Shown here piece by piece: positions 10,050-16,963 of a stretch of 64,000 nt of DNA. The position numbers were made by a program, and so were the translations under genes. The notes under the pieces are model-generated. The model was not told the origin of the DNA and searched no databases. It saw nothing but the letters and a program-made list of their open reading frames with translations. Within the stretch, counting starts at the first letter, position 1. Each line of letters starts with the position of its first letter. The DNA comes from Paenibacillus endophyticus (GTDB lineage: Bacteria; Bacillota; Bacilli; Paenibacillales; Paenibacillaceae), in the NCBI RefSeq assembly GCF_014192395.1, contig NZ_JACHXW010000021.1:62001-126000 (forward strand), written 5' to 3'.

Positions 10050-10988
10050 ATGAACGTACTTGAAGTAAAGCAGCTTTCAAAGAAATTCGGAGATTTTATA
10101 GCGGTGGACAATATCACGATGTCTGTAAAAGAAGGAGAGATTTTCGGATTTCTAGGCGCGAATGGAGCAGGCAAGAGCACGGCCATCAATATGATTGCCT
10201 CATTGCTCCGGGTTACCAAGGGCGAAATCGAAGTTCTTGGCAAAAATATTGCGAAGCATAGCAAATTTGCAAAGATGAACATCGGGATTGTGCCGCAGGA
10301 AATGGCTATTTATGAGGATATGACCGCTTACGAAAACGTTCGTTTTTTTGCCGGATTATACGGACTCAGAGGGGCGGAGCTAAAGGAGCGGGTGATTGAA
10401 GCACTAGCATTCGTAGGTCTTGGCGATAAACACAAAAGCTATCCCAAAAACTTCTCAGGCGGCATGAAGCGAAGATTGAATATAGCCTGTGCAATCGCCC
10501 ATCGGCCAAAGCTGCTTATTATGGATGAACCAACGGTGGGGATCGACCCGCAATCTCGCAATTACATTCTTGGTTCCGTGAAGAAATTGAATGAACTGGG
10601 CTGTACGATCATTTACACGAGCCATTATATGGAAGAGGTCGAGGAGATATGCACAAGAATCGCTATTATCGACCACGGCAAGATTATTGCGGAAGGAACG
10701 AAAGGCCAATTGAAAGCCATCATTACGAATCAAAAAAATATCAGTATTGAGGTGCGTTCGGCGGAAAATCTGAATAAGAGCAAGCTGGAGGCAATAGCGG
10801 GCGTAAACCGGGTGGAAGTGGAGGATCGAATCGTTAAAGTCACCTCTGATTCCGAGATTAATAATTTGAACCGAATTATTCAGCAGTTAATGGCGGACGA
10901 TCTGGAAATCCGTGCAGTGGAAGAAAATGAGCCTAGCTTGGAAACAGTGTTCCTGACATTGACAGGCAGAAGCCTGCGGGACCAATAA
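10050..10988 (+). CDS. ABC exporter ATP-binding protein (LnrL/YfiL-like)
   Basis: 312 residues from ATG 10050, chosen because GGGAGTG lies just upstream and the ABC fold begins at once (NVLEVKQLSKKFG). It has Walker A GANGAGKST, signature FSGGMKRRLN, Walker B LLIMDEPTVGID and the H-loop in YTSHYMEE. A C-terminal extension of about 90 residues matches the DrrA/CcmA type. It should power the two ABC-2 permeases that follow. Only about 30 bp separate it from the first permease, so they are one operon. Confidence 0.92.
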   Translation: MNVLEVKQLSKKFGDFIAVDNITMSVKEGEIFGFLGANGAGKSTAINMIASLLRVTKGEIEVLGKNIAKHSKFAKMNIGIVPQEMAIYEDMTAYENVRFFAGLYGLRGAELKERVIEALAFVGLGDKHKSYPKNFSGGMKRRLNIACAIAHRPKLLIMDEPTVGIDPQSRNYILGSVKKLNELGCTIIYTSHYMEEVEEICTRIAIIDHGKIIAEGTKGQLKAIITNQKNISIEVRSAENLNKSKLEAIAGVNRVEVEDRIVKVTSDSEINNLNRIIQQLMADDLEIRAVEENEPSLETVFLTLTGRSLRDQ

Positions 10989-11017
10989 GAACGTAGGGAT
11001 AAGGTGGCGAAGTGGAT

Positions 11018-12136
11018 ATGAACGTATTCAGAATCATGCTCAAAGAGCTAAAGGTTATCCGTGACCCCAAGATGCTGTTGTTTTTGCTGGTGTCGCCGCT
11101 AGTAACGATGCTTATTTTGGGAACGGCTCTTACGGGCGCATTTAACGGCAGTTTATCGGTCGGAGAGATAAATGTGCTTTACAAGAATAATAGCTCGGCG
11201 AGTGATTTCTCCCGTTATTGGGATGATTTCACGGGGCAGATGCGTCAAGCAGGCATTAAGCTTGAGAAGGCAGACGAGAAGACGGACGGGAAAACGGAAG
11301 TGAAAAATAACCGTTATGTGGGTTATGCCGAGATCACGGACAGTGGACTGGAGTATTACAGCAGCAGTCAGAGCTTAATTGAAAGCGGCATTGCTAAGAG
11401 TGTGCTCACAGCGTTCGCAGATCGGTACCGATTGGCAGCTGTAGTAGCAGGTACCGACTCGGAGCAAGCAGATGCGATCATGAGCGGAAACGGCAGTGAA
11501 AGCTACGTGGTAGAAGAGTCGCTGAATGCGACAAGGAAACCGGGTGCGATGGACTATTTCGCAGTAGCGATTACGACAATGATTATTTTATATAGCGCCT
11601 TGACGGCCGCACAATTAATTGATGGTGAACGCAAAAGGAACACTGCTGTCCGATTGCTTGCTTCACCAGTGACGAAAATCGAAATTTTCACGGGTAAATT
11701 AGCAGGGCTTGTTGTGCTGAATGCAATTCTAACAATTATCGTAGTGCTTATTAGTAAATATGTGTTTAATGCCTACTGGGGAGAAAATTTGGGCCTCGCA
11801 TTTCTAATACTCTTTACTGAAATTATTTTCGCTGTGAGCTTGGGACTCGGGCTCAGTTATATCATTAAGGGCAATGCTTCAGGTACTGTTGTTATGATTA
11901 TTATCCAATTGGCCGCATTTCTCGGGGGTTCATACTTCCCGGTTGAGGAGGCTACTGGATTCATGGGAGCGCTCAGTTCTCTTTCTCCGCTGCAATGGTC
12001 CAATGCTGCACTTCTTGAACTAATCTATGCAGACAATATGTCAGCAACAATTAACGCCATGCTGTTGAATATCGGCTTCGCGGTCGTCCTGCTTGGTATC
12101 GCATTAACGATGATGCGCAGAAGGGAGGGGTTGTAA
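11018..12136 (+). CDS. ABC-2 type permease (LnrM/YfiM-like)
   Basis: About 372 residues. ATG 11018 lies 10 bp after AAGGTGG; GTG 11012 is an alternative start. One N-terminal helix is followed by a large extracytoplasmic domain (about 45-170) and five C-terminal helices containing the ABC-2 motif (LIDGERKRNTAVRLLASPVT). This is the usual ABC-2 exporter layout. It likely pairs with the next gene as a heterodimer for efflux or resistance. Confidence 0.87.
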   Translation: MNVFRIMLKELKVIRDPKMLLFLLVSPLVTMLILGTALTGAFNGSLSVGEINVLYKNNSSASDFSRYWDDFTGQMRQAGIKLEKADEKTDGKTEVKNNRYVGYAEITDSGLEYYSSSQSLIESGIAKSVLTAFADRYRLAAVVAGTDSEQADAIMSGNGSESYVVEESLNATRKPGAMDYFAVAITTMIILYSALTAAQLIDGERKRNTAVRLLASPVTKIEIFTGKLAGLVVLNAILTIIVVLISKYVFNAYWGENLGLAFLILFTEIIFAVSLGLGLSYIIKGNASGTVVMIIIQLAAFLGGSYFPVEEATGFMGALSSLSPLQWSNAALLELIYADNMSATINAMLLNIGFAVVLLGIALTMMRRREGL

Positions 12137-12138
12137 GG

Positions 12139-13287
12139 ATGAGAGACACTTTATGGCTGATACGGAAAACGTTTATGTCCACCTTTAAAAATTATTTGAA
12201 TCTATTTATATACTTTGTCTTTCCTGTTATGGGCATTCTGCTCGCGACGCTAGTCCAAGGAGGAACGGGAGATTCCGAGTTGAAAATGGGCATTGTTAAT
12301 CATGATGGGGGCCAGGCGATTACAAAACGCATGATGGATTCGGTGGGCAAACAAGATTCCATGCTTGTCATTGAGCTTGAGGAGAACGAGATAAAGGGGC
12401 GAATTGCTTCCGGCGAGCTGGATGCAGCCATTATTTTTCCCACAGGTTTCGCACAGAGCTTGATTGCTCACAAACCCGCGGATGTTAAGATCGTATCGAT
12501 TAAGGGTGCCCAGGTTACCGGACAGGTAACGGCAACCTTGGATCAGCACATCAATAATATGGTTTCGGTCGGCAGGGCAGCTCAAGGAGATGAGGCTAAG
12601 TTTATTGCCCTTTATGACAAATTTCAAAAGCCGGGATTCGAACTAGCAGGCAAAAAAGTGGAGGATCAATCGGTCAATTTCAACAAAACCAATCAATCGA
12701 TAGGTTACTTGCTTATCCTCATGCTGGTGTCCGCTTCTAATTTATCCGGCATACTCATCAAGGAAAGAGAGAATAGAACCTATTATCGCCTTCTATCCTC
12801 ACCGATTTCCCCAAGAACCTATGTCTTGTCTAATATCATCGTTAATTTGACTATGATGATGCTTCAGATTGCAGTGACACTGTTGATCATGATGACTATC
12901 TTTCATGTTGATCCGGGTATTCCTTATTGGAGCATGTTCCTGATTCTTGTGTTATTTGCGCTGGTGGCAATCGGATTATCACTTGTCATCGTGGCGTTTT
13001 CCAGCAGCTCTTCAACCGCCAGCGGCATGCAGAATATGATCCTCATTCCTACCAGCTTATTATCCGGTTGTATGTTCCCGCTTGTGCTAATGCCGGAAAC
13101 CATGCAGCAGCTCGCGCGCTTTCTTCCTCAGTATTGGCTGCTGGATACCTTCAGCGATCTACAGCAGGGGGGATCCTTTGGTGAATTATCCTTGAACCTA
13201 ATCATTTTGATTGCTTTTTCTGTGGTCTTCACTTTAATAGCCGTCTATAAATTTGGCAGGAATAATGATACTCGAAGCTACATTTAA
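12139..13287 (+). CDS. ABC-2 type permease (LnrN/YfiN-like)
   Basis: 382 residues, 2 bp after the previous stop, with AGGGAGGGG overlapping the end of that gene. It has the same layout: N-terminal helix, external domain, then five to six helices with the ABC-2 loop (IKERENRTYYRLLSSPISP). It is the second half of the heterodimeric channel and ends the operon; a strong hairpin follows at 13355. Confidence 0.87.
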   Translation: MRDTLWLIRKTFMSTFKNYLNLFIYFVFPVMGILLATLVQGGTGDSELKMGIVNHDGGQAITKRMMDSVGKQDSMLVIELEENEIKGRIASGELDAAIIFPTGFAQSLIAHKPADVKIVSIKGAQVTGQVTATLDQHINNMVSVGRAAQGDEAKFIALYDKFQKPGFELAGKKVEDQSVNFNKTNQSIGYLLILMLVSASNLSGILIKERENRTYYRLLSSPISPRTYVLSNIIVNLTMMMLQIAVTLLIMMTIFHVDPGIPYWSMFLILVLFALVAIGLSLVIVAFSSSSSTASGMQNMILIPTSLLSGCMFPLVLMPETMQQLARFLPQYWLLDTFSDLQQGGSFGELSLNLIILIAFSVVFTLIAVYKFGRNNDTRSYI

Positions 13288-13354
13288 GAAAATGGGATCA
13301 TTCAGGGCAAAACGGATTGAAAGGCCATTCTAATCGAAGAGTGTAAATGAATTA

Positions 13355-13387
13355 GGGCGTAAGCACAAATGTGTTTACGTCCTTATT
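13355..13387 (+). terminator. Terminator of the ABC-2 operon
   Basis: A 13-bp stem, GGGCGTAAGCACA against TGTGTTTACGTCC with two or three G-T pairs, then TTATTT. It lies 68 bp after the last permease. Confidence 0.75.
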
Positions 13388-13392
13388 TATGC

Positions 13393-13519
13393 TTAAGTTG
13401 CGCGTCATATTTAGAGAGAGCAAGGATGAAATGGTTTTGTATGCATAGGTACGGATAAAATAGTGAAACAGATGCTTTTGAATACAAAATTGGATAAAAT
13501 ATCCGAAATCGCAACTTAA
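13393..13519. repeat. Short element bounded by 10-bp inverted repeats (MITE-like)
   Basis: TTAAGTTGCG (13393-13402) and its exact complement CGCAACTTAA (13510-13519) bound 127 bp. Just inside each end both arms carry an ATATTT-like stretch, so the terminal similarity extends further with gaps. There is no coding potential. The size and ends fit a non-autonomous miniature element, but only one copy is seen in this window. It sits in a decayed stretch beside a gene remnant. Confidence 0.4.
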
Positions 13520-13522
13520 ACA

Positions 13523-13636
13523 ATGGCAAGAGTGTCTATATGGTTAAATACCTATATCATCTGTGGCGTGATTAGCATTCTGATTTGCATAATCGCTGAT
13601 TTTTATAAATCTAAGGCGAAACGCTTGCTGCGCTAA
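13523..13636 (+). CDS. Possible 37-residue single-helix membrane peptide
   Basis: ATG 13523 to TAA 13636 encodes one clear hydrophobic helix (about residues 11-25) followed by a basic tail ending KSKAKRLLR, the usual look of a small membrane protein. It starts 3 bp after the inverted-repeat element and has no good ribosome site, so expression is doubtful. Confidence 0.27.
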   Translation: MARVSIWLNTYIICGVISILICIIADFYKSKAKRLLR

Positions 13637-13675
13637 GGAGAAATTTAGCATAACACTCAATAGACTTCCATATAG

Positions 13676-13958
13676 AACACCAGCCTTTTTGAGCTAACGG
13701 ACTTGGCCGAATATATCATTATGATTCGATATTGCCCCCCCGCAGCAGCCGAGTGAAGCAAGCATCATGCTGGATGCGGCGAGGGTGAATCGCATTCGCC
13801 TATTCATGGAGGAATACGAGAAGCTGTCTGGTATCGGATATGCGCATATTGAGCCATGGATTGCTCTCATTGCAGCACGCAAGCTTAGTGCGGACGGGAT
13901 ATCTGAATCCGAGAAAAAATTACTCGTGAACGAGATTAAAAGAAGCCTTCTCAGCTAG
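13676..13958 (+). pseudogene. Remnant of an aminoglycoside-phosphotransferase-like (APH) gene
   Basis: Two short frames look like the C-terminal end of an APH-family kinase. One (13676-13741) reads LTDLAEYIIMIRYCPP, like the segment after the catalytic loop. The other (13725-13958) reads ARVNRIRLFMEEYEKLSG and IEPWIALIAARKL, the usual C-terminal helices. They are joined at a seven-C run (13735-13741), consistent with a one-base slip. The N-lobe and catalytic loop are absent. The remnant ends 16 bp from the folD stop, so this is probably a deleted gene rather than a small intact one. Confidence 0.5.
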
Positions 13959-13974
13959 AGAAGCCTCTTAGCGG

Positions 13975-14820
13975 CTAATGCCTTAATAATCTTGTCGCTG
14001 CGTCAACCGTATGCTTCAGCAGCATCGCGATCGTAACGGGACCAACGCCAGCGGGTACTGGGGTAATTGCGCTAGCTCCTGCAAGACATGCATCGTAATC
14101 GACGTCGCCGACGTTACCGGGATTGTAGCCGGCATCGAGTACGACAGCGCCTTTGCGCAACCATTCGCCTTGGATGAACTTTGGTTTACCGACCGCTGCG
14201 ATTACGATGTCGGCATGCTTCAGCATCTCGGCCACGTTTTCTGTTTTGGAATGGCAGATTGTCACGGTCGCGTCCCGGTTTAGCAGCATAAGCGATACCG
14301 GCTTTCCGAGAATGGGGCTGCGTCCGATGACGACAGCATGCTTGCCCGCAATCGGAATCTGATAATAATCAAGGATGGCTATAATGGCAGCTGGCGTGCA
14401 GGACGGATAATCTGCGTAGCCGAAGGCATTCTGGGCAAATCCGAGCGCCGTTACGCCGTCTACATCCTTATGGATGCTAATGGCTTCGAAGGCTGCGCGC
14501 TCATCGATTTGATGCGGTACGGGATGCTGCAGCAGGATGCCGTGAACAAGCGGGTCAGCATTGAGCTGAGCGATCACCTCGACCAGCTGCTCAGTCGAGG
14601 TCGACTTATCCAGATGAATGCGTTTGGATTCGATGCCGAGCCGCTTGCAGGCGTTGCCTTTCATTCGGACGTAGGTTTCGGAAGCGGGATCGTCCCCGAC
14701 AAGTATCGTCGCCAGGCATGGCACGATACCTTGTGATTCAAGCGTGTGTATCCTAGCTTTTAATTCTTCTTTGATTGCCTCTGCAACGCGCGTTCCGTCT
14801 AGTATCAGTGGGTTTGTCAT
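13975..14820 (-). CDS. folD: Bifunctional methylene-THF dehydrogenase / methenyl-THF cyclohydrolase
   Basis: 281 residues, the normal length for FolD. The start is ATG 14820, with AAGGAG about 10 bp upstream; the frame stays open further 5' but that part is the riboswitch. Family motifs are visible: YVRMKGNACKRLGI with the catalytic Lys, GILLQHPVP, KDVDG, PCTP-like PSCTPAA, the NADP-binding VVIGRSPILGKP and the terminal TPVPAGVGPVT. It interconverts 5,10-methylene-, methenyl- and 10-formyl-THF in one-carbon metabolism, supplying purine synthesis. A ZTP riboswitch directly upstream fits that role. Confidence 0.96.
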   Translation of the reverse strand: MTNPLILDGTRVAEAIKEELKARIHTLESQGIVPCLATILVGDDPASETYVRMKGNACKRLGIESKRIHLDKSTSTEQLVEVIAQLNADPLVHGILLQHPVPHQIDERAAFEAISIHKDVDGVTALGFAQNAFGYADYPSCTPAAIIAILDYYQIPIAGKHAVVIGRSPILGKPVSLMLLNRDATVTICHSKTENVAEMLKHADIVIAAVGKPKFIQGEWLRKGAVVLDAGYNPGNVGDVDYDACLAGASAITPVPAGVGPVTIAMLLKHTVDAATRLLRH

Positions 14821-14859
14821 CTTCTTCGCCAGCTCCTTCGAATAGTGGTCAGAAAACGT

Positions 14860-14960
14860 AAAAAGGCAAGGGGAATGTCCCCTTACCTTTGCCCAGGCGT
14901 ACGGCCGATTATCTATGCGCTTCCTCATGGTTCCCCATGCTCCGCCAGTCACGCACAGCT
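14860..14960 (-). promoter_or_regulatory. ZTP (pfl) riboswitch with terminator, upstream of folD
   Basis: Read on the minus strand, the leader shows the conserved parts of the ZTP/pfl motif in order: CGTGACTGGCGG (14953-14942), a small hairpin around ATGGGGAACCAT, and GGCCG plus CGCCTGGGCA (ending near 14890). A terminator stem follows at once (AAGGTAAGGGG against CCCCTTGCC, then TTTTT, to about 14861). In this family Z nucleotide (ZMP/ZTP), which builds up when 10-formyl-THF is short, binds the aptamer, prevents termination and turns on folate genes. folD is a classic target. Confidence 0.9.
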
Positions 14961-15046
14961 TTTAATTCCTTTCATTCTACCAGCTTTGCCAAGAAAAAAC
15001 GAGCCTAGCTCCTATATTTTTCGCGTACCGGATCGTTCAAGGATGC

Positions 15047-15094
15047 TATAATGAAACGAGCAAGAGGGTGCGTGAGGCGCTGCCCTCTTTATTT
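15047..15094 (+). promoter_or_regulatory. -10 element and terminator-like hairpin in the exporter leader
   Basis: A TATAAT at 15047-15052 has no strong -35. It is followed by a hairpin AGAGGG (15063-15068) / CCCTCT (15083-15088) with inner GCG/GCGC pairing, then TTTATTTA. Transcripts toward the ABC exporter would cross it, so it may act as an attenuator. The repeat at 15096 follows immediately. Confidence 0.45.
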
Positions 15095-15095
15095 A

Positions 15096-15195
15096 AATAT
15101 AAGGCTTTATTGTTACACGCGATAAAGTATTCTTCTATTTCTACGAGAAACGGATACCATCCTCTTGCAGAGGACGGCGAAGCCGTTTCTTCTTG
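15096..15195 (+). repeat. Dispersed intergenic repeat, copy A (structured)
   Basis: A 100-bp copy of a family also seen at 19118, 24342 and 44412. The 5' half forms CTTTAT/ATAAAG around a loop ending CACGCG. The 3' half holds CCTCT-tgc-AGAGG and ACGGC-gaa-GCCGT, or alternatively a longer AGAAACGG/CCGTTTCT stem enclosing them. It lies in the leader of the exporter gene that starts at 15233. No frame is open across all copies, so it is not coding. Confidence 0.8.
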
Positions 15196-15232
15196 GCGGT
15201 TTCACCAAACAACAAGAGATTGAGGTGCAAAG

Positions 15233-16960
15233 GTGCTAAAGCTTGCTAGATTTCTAAAAAAATACAAATGGCCTGCCGTGCTGGCGCCATTATTCATGCT
15301 GCTTGAAGTATGCATGGATTTGCTGCAGCCAAGATTTATGGCGGCAATCGTCAATGATGGCATAATTGCAGGTCATCTTGGAGCGATTACGAGCACGGCC
15401 CCTAAGATGCTGATTGCGGCACTAATCGGCTTAATTGCCGGCGTAGGCTGTACGGTGTTTGCGACCATCGCTTCTCAAAACTTCGGGGCGGATTTGCGCC
15501 AGGAGCTGTTTCAAAAGATTCAGTCCCTATCGCTGCGCTCGCTTGACCGCTTCGGCTCCGGCTCGATCGTAACGCGCCTGACTGGCGATATTACGCAAAT
15601 TCAGAACCTCGTTCTGCTGCTTCTGCGCGTATTCGCACGGGATACGTTCATGATTGCCGGCAGCATGATTATGGCATTTACAATCAGCCCGCGCCTGTCG
15701 ATTATACTTCTTGCCATGATTCCTTTACTCGCTGCTTTCCTTGTCATTACGACCCGGATTACGGTTCCGTTATTCGCTGCGATGCAGCAGCGTCTCGATC
15801 AGGTGAATACCGTAATGCAGGAAAACTTAGCCGGCATCCGTGTGGTCAAAGCATTTGTTCGCTCAGATTACGAAGAGCAGCGCTTTCAAACAACGAACTC
15901 GAATTTGCTCCATGCGAGCTTGAAGGCGGCCCGTATCGTGGCGCTCAATACGCCGCTTATGTCCATTATTCTAAACTTTAGCATTGTAGCTGCGTTATGG
16001 TACGGCGGTATTTTATCTGAGCAAGGGGCCTTATCGGTAGGCAGTCTAGCCGCTTTTCTAACGTATATCACCCAGCTTTTGTTCTCAACCTTGGGTCTTG
16101 GCAACCAGCTGATGGCGATTTCCCGTGCCAAGGCGTCTGCTGACCGAATCAATGAAATATTGGAATTGGCTGGGGAACAGCAGCGTGTACGAGGGGACTT
16201 GGACAACCTGGCTGAGCCGATCAGTGAGGGGCGAATCTCGTTCGAGCAAGTCAGTTTCACCTACGACGGGCACGCAGAGCAAGCCGTGCTTCACGATATT
16301 GATTTCACGGCAGAGCCCGGTGAGACGATTGGCATTGTAGGCGTGAACGGAGCGGGGAAATCAACGCTTGTCAGTTTAATTCCAGCCTTCTACGCCCCGA
16401 CTAAAGGCGTCGTTCGTATCGATTCGCGCCCAATTGGCGAGATTGCTCCGGAGGAGCTTCGGGGGCAAATCGGCATGGTGTTCCAGCAGGCGCATCTCTT
16501 CAGCGGCACGATTCGAGAAAATATTTGCTTCGGGATGCCGGATGCCAGCCAACAGGAAATGGAAGCTGCTGCGAAAGCCGCCGAAGCGCATTCATTCATC
16601 ATGAAGCTGGAGAACGGCTACGATACGGAGCTTGGACAGCGCGGCGTCAACCTCTCCGGAGGTCAGAAGCAGCGTTTGTCCATCGCTAGAACCTTATTGC
16701 TCAAGCCCAAGATTGTCATTCTAGATGACTGTACGAGCGCAGTCGATCTCCATACCGATTCGCTGATCCGCAAATCGCTTCAGACCATTATGGAGAGCAG
16801 CACCTGTCTCATAATCGGTCAACGAATTGCTTCCGTTCAACAAGCCGACCGAATTATCGTGCTTGAGGAAGGCCGTATCACAGCGATGGGCACGCATATG
16901 GAGCTGCTTCGCACAAGCAAGCTATATCAACAAATGGCGCTATCGCAGCAAGGAGCTTAA
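15233..16960 (+). CDS. ABC exporter half-transporter with degenerate ATPase site
   Basis: 575 residues: a six-helix exporter membrane domain (1-310) and a C-terminal nucleotide-binding domain. The start is GTG 15233 after GAGGTG. Walker A is GVNGAGKST and the signature LSGGQ is intact, but Walker B reads VILDDCTSAVD, with Asp where the catalytic Glu should be, and the switch His is replaced by Gln (IIGQRIASV). These changes mark the degenerate-site subunit of heterodimeric exporters such as BmrC/BmrD or TM287/288. Its partner begins 4 bp downstream. The likely role is drug or lipid efflux; the substrate is unknown. Confidence 0.92.
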   Translation: MLKLARFLKKYKWPAVLAPLFMLLEVCMDLLQPRFMAAIVNDGIIAGHLGAITSTAPKMLIAALIGLIAGVGCTVFATIASQNFGADLRQELFQKIQSLSLRSLDRFGSGSIVTRLTGDITQIQNLVLLLLRVFARDTFMIAGSMIMAFTISPRLSIILLAMIPLLAAFLVITTRITVPLFAAMQQRLDQVNTVMQENLAGIRVVKAFVRSDYEEQRFQTTNSNLLHASLKAARIVALNTPLMSIILNFSIVAALWYGGILSEQGALSVGSLAAFLTYITQLLFSTLGLGNQLMAISRAKASADRINEILELAGEQQRVRGDLDNLAEPISEGRISFEQVSFTYDGHAEQAVLHDIDFTAEPGETIGIVGVNGAGKSTLVSLIPAFYAPTKGVVRIDSRPIGEIAPEELRGQIGMVFQQAHLFSGTIRENICFGMPDASQQEMEAAAKAAEAHSFIMKLENGYDTELGQRGVNLSGGQKQRLSIARTLLLKPKIVILDDCTSAVDLHTDSLIRKSLQTIMESSTCLIIGQRIASVQQADRIIVLEEGRITAMGTHMELLRTSKLYQQMALSQQGA

Positions 16961-16963
16961 CGC

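Noticed and set aside
14821-14952. Longer N-terminus for FolD
   Set aside because: Those 44 codons overlap the ZTP riboswitch terminator and aptamer; AAGGAG precedes ATG 14820.
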